64,000 bases of DNA from Cupriavidus alkaliphilus (GTDB lineage: Bacteria; Pseudomonadota; Gammaproteobacteria; Burkholderiales; Burkholderiaceae), in assembly GCF_900094595.1 (NCBI RefSeq), contig NZ_FMAD01000019.1, positions 22,474-86,473 on the forward strand, in the 5' to 3' direction. Within the stretch, counting starts at the first letter, position 1, and every line of letters starts with the position of its first letter. Position numbers and translations under genes: made by a program. The notes under the pieces are model-generated. The model had not been told where the DNA came from. It ran no database searches and was given only the letters and a program-made list of their open reading frames with translations. Positions 34,697 through 43,204 of the stretch are shown one piece after another.

Positions 34697-37105
34697 TTAA
34701 CGGCGAAAGCCGCCATGGAAGCCGCCTCCGCGCAGGCCGCCGGCCCTCGCGCCGAAGCCGCCGCCAGGGCCGCGCCCCTGCCAGGCGCCCGCCGTGCCCT
34801 GCAGGCGCTGCTGGCCGATCTCGCGTGCCTGGCGCTGTTGCTCCAGCCTGGCGGTGGCGTCGTTGCCCGGCTGCACCGGCTCCCACCCGCCGGGCGTGTG
34901 CTTCTGCCAGCCCTGGTCGGTGTGCTGGTAGACCGAGCCGTCGTGGCCGGCATAGACGTTGCCGTTGTTCCATACCACCGCGTTGTCCTTGGCCGGGTTG
35001 GCGACAAAGCCGCGGCTGCCGGCAGTGTGCTCGCCGCTCTGCGTATTGCCGGCGATGCCGGCCTCGGCCGCGCCGACACGGCCGGTCTGGGCGTTGTAGC
35101 CCGCCGCCTGCCGCCCCGCGGCATAGTCGCCGGTGTAGGCGTTGCCGGCCACGCCGCCGCGCGCCGCGCCTTCGCGCCCGGTCGACGGGTTGGCGAAGCT
35201 GCCCTGGCGGCCGGCAGCGTAGTCGCCGGAATAGGGATTGAACGCGGCGCCGCGGCTGCCCTGGTAGCGCGCGCCGGTGGCCGGGTTGTAGCCGGCGGCC
35301 GCGGTACCGCGCCATTCGGTACCGGTCCAGGCGTTCCAGCCCTGCGCGTGGGTGACCGTGCCCTGGCCCCAGCGGCCGTAGAAGTTGGCCTGGTTGACGT
35401 TGACGTAGTTCCAGTTGTACGGGCCGCCCCACCAGTACGGGCCCCAGTACGGCGAGGCTGCGCCCCAGAACGCGCCCGCGGCGAAGCCGAAGGCAAAGCC
35501 TTCAGCCAGGCCGATGCCGAAGCCCGCGCCGTAGCCGTAGGTGGCCGGATAGCCGTAGTAGACCGCGCCCACGTAGGGCGGATAGACATAGCCCGTGCCA
35601 TAGACCACCGTGCCGTCGGCGCTGACCACCACGCCCATGTAGCCGGGGGTGTAGCCCACCACCACGGTCTGTGGCGTGACGGCGTAGATGCGCACGTAGG
35701 TGACGTAGTACACCGGCGAGGTCGGCGGGATGGTGTAGATCGCCGACGGCACCTCGGTGGCGACCTGCCAGGGGCCCGTCGGCGCCGGCGCCGCAAACCA
35801 GACGCCGTTGGCCACCGCGTAGTAATGGCTGGCGTCGACCTCAATCACGGGGGTGCCGGTATTGACTGCGTAACTGAGCGAGGTGCCGGTGATCGGCACG
35901 AAGCGCGGCGCGCCGTCATATGCCACCGTCAGGCTGGCCTTGCTGCGCGACACGGTGGCGGTCTGGGGGATGGTGGCGGCGATCTCGGCCTCGCGCGCCT
36001 GCGGCGTGCCGGGCACCGACACCAGCACGTTGGCCTTGGGATCGGTCGGCGGGATGCGGGCGAAGTCCGCCGGCAGCCGGCTGCCAGGCACGTACTGCCA
36101 CGGGCCGGTCAGCATCGGCGCGCGGAACCAGCGCCCCGAGACCAGCACGTAATACTGGTTGGCGGCCGGATCGACAAAGACCGCGTGGTCGGCGTTGGCC
36201 ATGGTCAGCAGGCCGACCCCGCTGACCGGCGCCATCTGCGGGGCGCCGCTGGTCACCACCAGCTCGGTCGGCTGCGTCGCGAACAGGATGGCCGGGGCCC
36301 GCGCCGGACGCTTGCCGTCGGCGGGCAGCATCGCATCGGGCTTCATGCCGGCCGCCGCCTTGGCGGCTGCGCTCTCCAGTGCCTTGGGCACGGTGGTCTG
36401 CACCTCCCAGGCGCCGCCGGCCGATTCCGATCGGTACCAGTAGCCGGCCGCCTTCAGGAACAGTTCGCCGCCCGGCGCGCGCAACAGCAGCGCGCGGCTG
36501 TTCAGCGCGCGTTCGTACGATGTGCCCGGCACGGTGCGCCAGGCGGGCTCGCCATCGACCAGCACCAGCAATGTGGGCGTGGTGGCGAACAAGATCTGCG
36601 GCGCGTCATTGCGCACCGCGACGCGGCCGGCTTTCGCCAGTTGCTGCGACACTGCGTAGCTGGCCTGCAACTGGTCCAGGGGCACCGTCAGCCCGTTGGC
36701 GGGCAGGCGCGACACCAGCGCCTGGCGCACGCGGTCGGCGGCGTCGGGGCGGGTCGGCACTTCGACGCTGTCGATCGTGATCCGGCTCAGCTGTACCAGC
36801 CCGGAGGGCTTGTCGATATCGCCAGTGGCCGAGAAGTGAACCACCCCGTAGGTCGGCGAGCCCGCCTTGTCGCCTACCGCCACCGCGGCGCGCCCGGACA
36901 GTCGAGTGCCTTCCCAGTTCTCGATCTGGGGCTGGTACAGCTCGACATGGTCGGTGGCTGCATCAAAATTGCGCGGCCAGGTCAGGGGCGCCACGGCCAC
37001 CGCCGACGACGCCTTGGGCGGCGTGGCGGCCTGAGGAGCGAGCGGGACCAGCGCAAGCCAGGCCGCTGCGATCAGCGCGCTGGTCTGCTTTATCCGAAAC
37101 GACAT
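34697..37105 (-). CDS. Large exported protein with W-F-x-A-P...G-P-W repeats and a Tyr/Gly-rich core
   Basis: 802 residues. The signal peptide runs to about residue 27 (LVPLAPQAA). A 400-residue region holds three similar motifs: GYWYRSESAGGAWEV (221-235), GRWFRAPMLTGPWQY (324-338) and GVWFAAPAPTGPWQV (434-448). A hydrophobic Tyr/Gly-rich stretch (500-565) follows, then about 110 residues of repeating N-P-x-T-G / A-G-R-Q units (FNPYSGDYAAGRQ, NAYTGDYAAGRQ), ending in a Gly/Arg/Phe tail. Similar proteins are sometimes labelled carbohydrate-binding family V/XII-like, but I know of no tested function. Probably surface-exposed or periplasmic. The start at 37105 matches a clean signal peptide. Confidence 0.8.
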   Translation of the reverse strand: MSFRIKQTSALIAAAWLALVPLAPQAATPPKASSAVAVAPLTWPRNFDAATDHVELYQPQIENWEGTRLSGRAAVAVGDKAGSPTYGVVHFSATGDIDKPSGLVQLSRITIDSVEVPTRPDAADRVRQALVSRLPANGLTVPLDQLQASYAVSQQLAKAGRVAVRNDAPQILFATTPTLLVLVDGEPAWRTVPGTSYERALNSRALLLRAPGGELFLKAAGYWYRSESAGGAWEVQTTVPKALESAAAKAAAGMKPDAMLPADGKRPARAPAILFATQPTELVVTSGAPQMAPVSGVGLLTMANADHAVFVDPAANQYYVLVSGRWFRAPMLTGPWQYVPGSRLPADFARIPPTDPKANVLVSVPGTPQAREAEIAATIPQTATVSRSKASLTVAYDGAPRFVPITGTSLSYAVNTGTPVIEVDASHYYAVANGVWFAAPAPTGPWQVATEVPSAIYTIPPTSPVYYVTYVRIYAVTPQTVVVGYTPGYMGVVVSADGTVVYGTGYVYPPYVGAVYYGYPATYGYGAGFGIGLAEGFAFGFAAGAFWGAASPYWGPYWWGGPYNWNYVNVNQANFYGRWGQGTVTHAQGWNAWTGTEWRGTAAAGYNPATGARYQGSRGAAFNPYSGDYAAGRQGSFANPSTGREGAARGGVAGNAYTGDYAAGRQAAGYNAQTGRVGAAEAGIAGNTQSGEHTAGSRGFVANPAKDNAVVWNNGNVYAGHDGSVYQHTDQGWQKHTPGGWEPVQPGNDATARLEQQRQAREIGQQRLQGTAGAWQGRGPGGGFGARAGGLRGGGFHGGFRR

Positions 37106-37464
37106 GGGTATCTCCGGGAGGGCGCCGCCTGCGCCGGCTGGCCGGCACTCGCGGGCACGATGCTGCACAACAGGCGGCCCATTTCGCGAATCTAGAGTAG
37201 GCCGCCAATGGGAACAATCCGATTTGAAAACATTCAGGATCCGTCAGAAAACGGACAGATCAGCCGCCCCGCCCCGAGGGAAGCAGGGCTCGCCAACAAG
37301 ACAGGCATTGGGTCACGGCGCGGCGGCGTCAAGCCGCAATGCGCCGTTGCGGCGCGCGTCGGCGCAGCGGGTGTGCATCTTGCATGGCCCGGTGCCGCCA
37401 CCCCGGACCTTGAAGCCGGCCGTCGTGGCCCTCATCTCTGAACACTCCATCCCGGCTCCCGCCC
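37106..37464. other. Intergenic region without a recognised gene
   Basis: 359 bases between two divergent genes. The central part (about 37185-37262) is AT-richer than its surroundings and holds a small TCCGT/ACGGA hairpin (37240-37255). It probably contains promoters for both genes, but no convincing -35/-10 pair was found. Confidence 0.4.
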
Positions 37465-38613
37465 ATGCCTCCACGCACCACCATCCTGACCGCGGCCCTC
37501 ATCACGGCGCTGCTGCATGGCTATATCGGGCTGCGCCTGTTGCCGGCGATGCCGGTGCCGGTAGCGGTCAAGGCCCTGGCAGCGGTCTGGCTGGCCCTGT
37601 CCTGCGCCCTGCTGCCCGCCGGACTGCTGGCCCGGCGCGTCAGCCAGCCGTGGTCGGACCGGGTGTCGTGGATCGGCATGCTCGCCATGGGCTTCTTCTC
37701 CTCGCTGCTGGTGCTGACGCTGGTCCGCGACGTGGCCCTGGCCGCCGCCTGGCTGGCGGGGCTGCTGCTCGGCTGGCGCGCACCGGGGCTGGCCGCCGGC
37801 AGCGCCCTGGCGGTGCCGCTGCTGGCATTGCTGGTCACGCTGGCGGGTTATGTCAACGCGCGCCGGCTGGCGCGCGTGGTCGAGGTCGAGGTGCCGGTGC
37901 GCGGCCTGCCGGAGGCGCTGCACGGCTTCACCATCGCCCAGATCAGCGACATCCATGTCGGCCCCACCATCAAGCGGCCTTACCTCGAGCGCATCGTCGA
38001 GCGCGTCAACAGCCTGCAGGCCGATGCCGTCGCCATCACCGGCGACCTCGTCGACGGCACCGTGCCCGAGCTGTCTGCCCACACCGCGCCGCTGGCCCGG
38101 CTGCGCGCGCGCCACGGCGCCTACTTCGTCACCGGCAACCACGAGTACTACGCCGGCGCCGAGCCCTGGATCGACGAACTGCGCCGGCTGGGCCTGCGTG
38201 TGCTGTTGAACGAGCACGTGGTGCTGCAGCATGACGGCGGCACGCTGGTGCTGGGCGGGGTGACCGACTATTCCGCCGGCCGCTTCCACGACAGCCACCG
38301 CAGCGACCCGCAGCGCGCCATCGCCGGCGCCCCCGCCGATGCCAGCGTGCGCGTGCTGCTGGCCCACCAGCCCCGCACCGCGCCGGCGGCGGCGCAAGCC
38401 GGTTTCGACCTGCAGCTGTCGGGCCATACCCACGGCGGCCAGTTCTGGCCGTGGAACCTGTTCGTGCCGATGCAGCAGCCGTACACCGCAGGGCTGGTGC
38501 GGCATGGCTCGCTGTGGGTCTATATCAGCCGCGGTACCGGCTATTGGGGACCGCCGAAGCGGTTTGGGGCGCCGTCGGAGATTACGCGGGTGCGGTTGGT
38601 GCGCGCCGGCTAG
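37465..38613 (+). CDS. Membrane-anchored metallophosphoesterase (YkuE/YaeI type)
   Basis: 382 residues. Four hydrophobic segments (about 7-25, 35-55, 68-90, 95-130) anchor a calcineurin-like domain. Metal-ligand motifs are in order: QISDIHVG (D162, H164), TGDLVDG (193-197), TGNHEYY (223-229), LLAHQPR and SGHTHGGQFWP. Characterised relatives cleave lipid-linked or nucleotide phosphodiesters (for example UDP-diacylglucosamine hydrolases), but the substrate here is unknown. A bidirectional terminator follows at 38659-38690. Confidence 0.9.
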   Translation: MPPRTTILTAALITALLHGYIGLRLLPAMPVPVAVKALAAVWLALSCALLPAGLLARRVSQPWSDRVSWIGMLAMGFFSSLLVLTLVRDVALAAAWLAGLLLGWRAPGLAAGSALAVPLLALLVTLAGYVNARRLARVVEVEVPVRGLPEALHGFTIAQISDIHVGPTIKRPYLERIVERVNSLQADAVAITGDLVDGTVPELSAHTAPLARLRARHGAYFVTGNHEYYAGAEPWIDELRRLGLRVLLNEHVVLQHDGGTLVLGGVTDYSAGRFHDSHRSDPQRAIAGAPADASVRVLLAHQPRTAPAAAQAGFDLQLSGHTHGGQFWPWNLFVPMQQPYTAGLVRHGSLWVYISRGTGYWGPPKRFGAPSEITRVRLVRAG

Positions 38614-38658
38614 GAAGCTGCCGTAAAAGACGAAGTCTTTTCGCGAGCATGGCGCAGC

Positions 38659-38690
38659 AAAAAGCCCCGCTCAGTTGAGTCGGGGCTTTT
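38659..38690. terminator. Bidirectional intrinsic terminator
   Basis: AAAAGCCCCG and CGGGGCTTTT flank the loop CTCAGTTGAGT, which can itself pair. A- and T-tracts flank the stem. It serves the phosphoesterase gene and the convergent phosphoribosyltransferase-like gene. Confidence 0.88.
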
Positions 38691-38714
38691 GCTTGTAGCA
38701 CGAATTCTGCGTGC

Positions 38715-39578
38715 TCATCGCTGCCGGCGGCCGGGGCCTCGGAGCTTTACTTGCCCTTCAGGTCCATCGAGCTGAATGCCTTTCGCGCCAAGTCGGAGAT
38801 GCGTTTCTTGTTTCGCCTTAGCTCGGCGATTTCGGATTTCGTCAGTTGTACGGAAACCGATGAGGTAGCCCGCTTCATCCGCGGTGAGGGCGTGGGTGGC
38901 AATGCCGAAGATCTTGCGGATTTCATCGCCATACCTCCTTTCCAGTTCACGAATTACGCTGCGGGGCGCCACCAGTCTACCAGAGCGTCCTGCGCAAACC
39001 AGGATGACTGCAGCGATCACCCCGCCACGGTGACATTGAATATAGTTGGCAAGCTCGGCAAGCGTGCCCCCCATCGTAGTAACGTCGTCGACTAGCACAT
39101 AGCGCCCATCTGGCACGACATGCCCGGAGAAACTAGCGCGCAGATTCAGCCGCTCCATTGGGTCTGCGCCGGTGTGGAATACCTTTGCTGTCTGCACAAT
39201 GGATTCGTCGACCGATCCGTCCAGGATATGGTGCAGATACATCGCCAGCACTTGTGGGATGGCGTTCTCGCCTGCGGCTTCTTTCGCATGCGGCGCGACG
39301 AAGATGCATGAACGTGGGAGCCCTTCGTCGCGCAACCTTTCCACCAGCCGCGGAGCAAGGTCGACAATCAGCTGTATTGCCGCTTCGGTGCTACCGGCTT
39401 TGGCGGCCTTGTAGCTCGGATGCGCCTTGAGTTCGGCATCGGACCGATAGAGGAAATATGGCGACCCGACCGTCGCTGGCAAAGGGTGTTCACGATCCTG
39501 CCGGACCTCGCATGGCAGCCTTCCTCCGTGACGCCCAGGTAGCCGTTTTAGAACTAAGAGGTGGATTGACTTTCGCAT
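38715..39578 (-). CDS. Orphan phosphoribosyltransferase-fold protein
   Basis: Up to 287 residues. The PRPP-binding loop of type I phosphoribosyltransferases is clear: YVLVDDVTTMGGTLAEL (160-176), preceded by a hydrophobic strand and followed by AAVILVCAG. Upstream, SPYFLYRSDAELKAHPSYKAAK (39-60) has no match I know. The first ~35 residues may not be translated, since no ribosome site precedes the ATG at 39578; a GGAGGAAGG further in fits a different frame. The gene is AT-richer than its neighbours and stands alone between a terminator and ettA, which suggests acquisition by transfer. No substrate can be named. Confidence 0.65.
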   Translation of the reverse strand: MRKSIHLLVLKRLPGRHGGRLPCEVRQDREHPLPATVGSPYFLYRSDAELKAHPSYKAAKAGSTEAAIQLIVDLAPRLVERLRDEGLPRSCIFVAPHAKEAAGENAIPQVLAMYLHHILDGSVDESIVQTAKVFHTGADPMERLNLRASFSGHVVPDGRYVLVDDVTTMGGTLAELANYIQCHRGGVIAAVILVCAGRSGRLVAPRSVIRELERRYGDEIRKIFGIATHALTADEAGYLIGFRTTDEIRNRRAKAKQETHLRLGAKGIQLDGPEGQVKLRGPGRRQR

Positions 39579-39663
39579 CCACCAAACCTATCCGGCATCA
39601 CCCTAATGCCAAAGGCCCGGCGACATGATTCAGAATTTTCGACAGCGCATACAGCCAGCGCCA

Positions 39664-39691
39664 TAAAAAAACCAGGCCCGCAGACCTGGTT
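39664..39691 (-). terminator. Intrinsic terminator of ettA
   Basis: On the minus strand AACCAGG, an 8-base loop and CCTGGTT are followed by a run of T (complement of A-tract 39665-39670). It lies 23 bases after the ettA stop. Confidence 0.85.
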
Positions 39692-39713
39692 CTCTTTCTG
39701 GCTCAGCAGTACC

Positions 39714-41381
39714 TCACCGCGCGATCGGCTTGTACCGGATCCGCTTCGGCTTGGCCCCTTCCTCGCCCAGCCGGCGCTTCTTGTCGGCCTCGTACTCCTG
39801 GTAGTTGCCGGGGAAGAACTCGACATGCGAGTCGCCCTCGAAGGCCAGGATGTGCGTGGCGATCCGGTCCAGGAACCAGCGGTCGTGCGAGATCACCATC
39901 ACGCAGCCGGCGAACTCCAGCAGCGCGTCTTCCAGCGCGCGCAGCGTTTCCACGTCGAGGTCGTTGGACGGTTCGTCCAGCAGCAGCACGTTGCCGCCGG
40001 CGATCAGGGTCTTGGCCATGTGCAGGCGGCCGCGTTCGCCGCCCGACAGCGTGCCGACCTGCTTCTGCTGGTCGCCGCCCTTGAAGTTGAAGCGGCCGAT
40101 ATAGGCACGCGACGGGGTCTCGTAGCGGCCAACGGTCAGCACATCGGCACCGCCGGAGATTTCCTCGAACACGGTCTTGGTGCCGTCGAGCGCGTCGCGG
40201 CTCTGGTCGACGAAGGCCATCTTCACGGTCGGCCCGATCTTGATCTCGCCGCTGTCCGGCTGCTCCTTGCCCGTCAGCATCTTGAAGAACGTCGATTTGC
40301 CGGCGCCGTTCGGGCCGATGATGCCGACGATCGCCCCGGGCGGCACCTTGAAGCTCAGGTTTTCGATCAGCATGCGGTCGCCAAAACCCTTGCTGACGTT
40401 GTCGAACTCGATCACTTCGTTACCCAGGCGCTCACCCACCGGGATGAAGATTTCCTGGGTTTCGTTGCGCTTCTGGTATTCCTGGCTGTTCAGCTCGTCA
40501 AAGCGGGCCAGGCGCGCCTTGGACTTGGCCTGGCGCCCCTTGGGATTCTGGCGCACCCACTCCAGTTCCTTGTGCAGCGCCTTCTGGCGCGCCGACTCGC
40601 TGGCCTCTTCCTGCTTCAGGCGCGCTTCCTTCTGGTCCAGCCACGAGCTGTAGTTGCCCTTCCACGGAATGCCGTGGCCGCGGTCCAGTTCCAGGATCCA
40701 CTCGGCCGCGTTGTCGAGGAAGTAGCGGTCGTGGGTCACGGCCACCACGGTGCCCGGGAAGCGCGTCAGGAACTGCTCCAGCCAGTCGACCGATTCGGCA
40801 TCGAGGTGGTTGGTGGGTTCGTCGAGCAGCAGCATGTCGGGGCGCGACAGCAGCAGGCGGCACAGCGCCACGCGGCGCTTTTCGCCGCCCGACAGGTGTT
40901 CGATCTTCGCGTCCCACGGCGGCAGGCGCAGCGCGTCGGCGGCGATTTCCAGCTGCAGTTCGACGTTGTTGCCGTCGCTGGCGGCCAGGATGGCTTCGTA
41001 CTTGGCCTGGTCGGCGGCGAGCGCGTCGAAGTCGGCGTCCGGCTCGGCGTACGCGGCGTAGATTTCATCGAGCTTCTTGCGCGCCTCGAACACACCGCCC
41101 AGGGCCTCTTCCACCGACTCGCGCACGGTCTGCTCGGGGTTGAGCTGCGGCTCCTGCGGCAGGTAGCCGATGTTCAGGTTCGGCATCGGCGTGGCTTCGC
41201 CCTCGATTTCCTTGTCGAGGCCGGCCATGATCTTGAGCAGCGTGGACTTGCCCGAGCCGTTCAGGCCGAGCACGCCGATCTTGGCGCCCGGGAAGAACGA
41301 CAGCGAGATGTCCTTCAAAATGTGACGCTTGGGCGGAACGATCTTGCCCACGCGATTCATGGTGAAAACGTACTGTGCCAT
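39714..41381 (-). CDS. ettA: Energy-dependent translational throttle protein EttA (ABC-F)
   Basis: 555 residues, two ABC domains in one chain and no transmembrane part. Walker A motifs are GLNGSGKST (39-47) and GPNGAGKST; signatures are LSGGEKRR and LSGGERGR; the Walker B segments read LLLDEPTNHLD and LLLDEPSNDLD. The linker between domains (QKALHKELEWVRQNPKGRQ) and the N-terminus MAQYVFTMNRVGKIVPPKR match EttA. EttA binds the ribosomal E site and gates the first elongation steps according to the ATP/ADP ratio. It is divergent from the small Cys-rich gene and has its own terminator. Confidence 0.95.
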   Translation of the reverse strand: MAQYVFTMNRVGKIVPPKRHILKDISLSFFPGAKIGVLGLNGSGKSTLLKIMAGLDKEIEGEATPMPNLNIGYLPQEPQLNPEQTVRESVEEALGGVFEARKKLDEIYAAYAEPDADFDALAADQAKYEAILAASDGNNVELQLEIAADALRLPPWDAKIEHLSGGEKRRVALCRLLLSRPDMLLLDEPTNHLDAESVDWLEQFLTRFPGTVVAVTHDRYFLDNAAEWILELDRGHGIPWKGNYSSWLDQKEARLKQEEASESARQKALHKELEWVRQNPKGRQAKSKARLARFDELNSQEYQKRNETQEIFIPVGERLGNEVIEFDNVSKGFGDRMLIENLSFKVPPGAIVGIIGPNGAGKSTFFKMLTGKEQPDSGEIKIGPTVKMAFVDQSRDALDGTKTVFEEISGGADVLTVGRYETPSRAYIGRFNFKGGDQQKQVGTLSGGERGRLHMAKTLIAGGNVLLLDEPSNDLDVETLRALEDALLEFAGCVMVISHDRWFLDRIATHILAFEGDSHVEFFPGNYQEYEADKKRRLGEEGAKPKRIRYKPIAR

Positions 41382-41485
41382 GGGTGCGTGTTGGTGATGG
41401 TGCTGGAGTAGGTGCGGGAATGGCGGAGTGTATCAGGCACGCCGGGACGCGCAGCCTGGGCCCGGCCAGCTTTGGCCTCCGCCGG

Positions 41486-41491
41486 TACAAT
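41486..41491 (+). promoter_or_regulatory. Candidate -10 box for the small Cys-rich gene
   Basis: TACAAT lies 40 bases before the start at 41531. No good -35 is present at the expected distance. Confidence 0.3.
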
Positions 41492-41530
41492 CACAGGTTC
41501 GTCTTTCCGCTGATTTTTCAAGCCATCGCC

Positions 41531-41755
41531 ATGAGCAAACCCGCCCTGACCCTGAAATTCAAGTGCAAGAAGTGCACCAAACCCGTCACGCTGTACCTGC
41601 AGAAGACGTCGGCGTGCTCGCACATCACCCCGTACCAGGGTTTCTGCAAGTGCGGCGAAATGATGCGCCACGCCACCGGCGACAAGGACGCGGTCGAGTC
41701 CTTCGTCAATTCGCTCGACAACAGCTGGATGCACCACCATCACCACCACCACTGA
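41531..41755 (+). CDS. Small Cys-rich (zinc-ribbon-like) protein with a natural C-terminal poly-His tail
   Basis: 74 residues. Two Cys pairs, CKKC near residues 13-16 and CKC near 42-44, with a lone Cys between (TSACSHI), could hold a metal ion. The last eight codons are ATG followed by seven His codons (six CAC and one CAT) and a stop, giving a natural heptahistidine terminus (SWMHHHHHHH). The start MSKPALTLKFKCKKC is set by the ATG at 41531. The protein is likely cytosolic. The YgjP-like metallopeptidase gene begins 10 bases after its stop, so the two are probably co-transcribed. I do not know a characterised homologue. Confidence 0.8.
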   Translation: MSKPALTLKFKCKKCTKPVTLYLQKTSACSHITPYQGFCKCGEMMRHATGDKDAVESFVNSLDNSWMHHHHHHH

Positions 41756-41765
41756 GCCGGCCACC

Positions 41766-42338
41766 GTGGTGAATGAGACCTGGCGTCCCGCCGGCAAGGA
41801 CCCGATGCGCTTCTTGGGCGGCTATCCGCCCGGCGTGCTGGAGCAGGTACGCGAACTGGTCGCCGCCGGCCGGCTCGGCGATCATCTTGCCCGCCGCTAC
41901 CCGGGGCGCCACACCGTGCAGACCGACCGCGCGCTGTACGAATACACCACGGACATCAAGCAGGAATACCTGCGCAGCGCGCCGCCGCTGCACAAGGTGG
42001 GGTTCGATGCGCGCCTGGATTCCGCGCAGCGCGCGCTCGGCCTGCATACCGCGATCTCGCGCGTGCAGGGCGGCAAGCTCAAGGCCAAGAAAGAGATTCG
42101 CGTCGCCTCGCTGTTCAAGGAGGCGCCGCCGGAGTTCCTGCGCATGATCGTCGTGCACGAGCTTGCCCACCTGAAGGAAAGCGAGCACGACAAGGCCTTC
42201 TACCGGCTCTGCGAATACATGGAGCCGCGCTACCACCAGCTCGAGTTCGATACGCGGCTCTACCTGGCCTGGCGGGAGCTGGAACGCGCCGCCCCCGCCG
42301 GCGGCATCGATCCGCGCGCTCAGGCGTCGCAGGCGTAG
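41766..42338 (+). CDS. YgjP-like (M48/DUF45) metal-dependent hydrolase
   Basis: 190 residues from the GTG at 41766. HELAH (131-135) with a third ligand His141 in KESEHDKAFYRLCEYM is the zinc motif of the YgjP/DUF45 family. An in-frame ATG at 41805 has AAGGA 4 bases upstream and is an equally good start (177 aa). Family members are described as metalloproteases or UTP-pyrophosphatase-like proteins; the true activity is unsettled. Directly downstream of the His-tailed small protein. Confidence 0.83.
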   Translation: MVNETWRPAGKDPMRFLGGYPPGVLEQVRELVAAGRLGDHLARRYPGRHTVQTDRALYEYTTDIKQEYLRSAPPLHKVGFDARLDSAQRALGLHTAISRVQGGKLKAKKEIRVASLFKEAPPEFLRMIVVHELAHLKESEHDKAFYRLCEYMEPRYHQLEFDTRLYLAWRELERAAPAGGIDPRAQASQA

Positions 42339-43204
42339 CGGAACGACCCGTTCAGCATCCTGGGCAGCACCAGCGTGCGCAGGTTGGCCGCCTGGGCCTT
42401 GGCGCACAGCCCGGCACGCGTGGCGGCGTCCCGGTACTTGGTGGCGTATTCGATCTGGAATACCGGCTTGCCCTGCCCCGTGAACGCGGTATAGGCGCCG
42501 CACTCGCGGTACTGGAAGCACTGTTCATTGATGGCGAAGTCAAAGCTCGCGGCCAGCTCGGCCACCTGCCCCACATCGTTCTTCAGACCGACTGCCAGCC
42601 CGCGCGCATGCGCCTCGGCGGCCAGGAAGCGGTTGTAGTCAAGCTGGGTCTCGGCCGTCAGCGGCAGGCCGGTGCTGTTGGTATAGCCATCGACATTGTC
42701 GGGATCGACCGCATCGCAGCCCTTGCTGACCGCCAGGTCCATGCGCGCCAGCATGATGCGACGCACGTTGGCCGAGCGCGTATCCAGCCAGCGCTCACCG
42801 GCCCAGCCCGACAGCGCGGCGCCCTGGTCGGCCTCGGTGAACTGGTTGAAGTCGGGTCGCCAGTCCTCGGAACTGCCCGCCGAGAAATAGCAGATCACGC
42901 GCCGGCCCTGCGCCTTGAGCGCGTCGATGGTGGCCTGCGGGGTATCGAACAGGTCGAAGTCATAAGCGGTCACCGCATAGCTGGTGTTGAGCCTGCCGGT
43001 CAGCTGGATCTGCCAGGTGTCGGTGAGCGCCGGGGCCCAGCGGGTGGTGGCGCTGGTGGTAGTTTCGTTGATGTACCGGGTCGTGGCCGCGGCCGTCGGC
43101 GACACCATCTCGGTCTGTCCGCCATCGCCGCCGCAGCCGCCCAGCGCCAGGCTCAGCGCAACCGACAGCATCGCCGCTGCCTTCTTCGCATCGTTGCCAT
43201 GCAT
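42320..43204 (-). CDS. GH114-like (endo-alpha-1,4-polygalactosaminidase family) lipoprotein
   Basis: 294 residues. The signal peptide ends in lipobox LGGC with Cys24. The catalytic TIM-barrel region carries YDFDLFDTPQATIDALKAQG, VICYFSAGSSEDWRPD and the acidic motif CDAVDPDNVDGY (163-174), all typical of GH114/TM1410-type hydrolases thought to cut polygalactosamine-like exopolysaccharide. The start at 43204 has GGAAGGGGGGAAG 6 bases upstream. Its stop lies inside the end of the convergent YgjP-like gene, a 19-base overlap on opposite strands. Confidence 0.82.
   Translation of the reverse strand: MHGNDAKKAAAMLSVALSLALGGCGGDGGQTEMVSPTAAATTRYINETTTSATTRWAPALTDTWQIQLTGRLNTSYAVTAYDFDLFDTPQATIDALKAQGRRVICYFSAGSSEDWRPDFNQFTEADQGAALSGWAGERWLDTRSANVRRIMLARMDLAVSKGCDAVDPDNVDGYTNSTGLPLTAETQLDYNRFLAAEAHARGLAVGLKNDVGQVAELAASFDFAINEQCFQYRECGAYTAFTGQGKPVFQIEYATKYRDAATRAGLCAKAQAANLRTLVLPRMLNGSFRYACDA

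Noticed and set aside
34640..37195. An 851-codon plus-strand frame opposite the large exported protein
   Set aside because: The minus strand has a signal peptide, repeats and natural composition; the plus frame does not.
39606..41411. A 601-codon plus-strand frame opposite ettA
   Set aside because: EttA motifs on the minus strand are unmistakable, and this frame is a composition artefact.
41731..41755. Engineered His-tag or vector contamination
   Set aside because: The tail is in frame with a natural gene, uses both His codons, has no vector sequence around it and runs straight into the next native gene.
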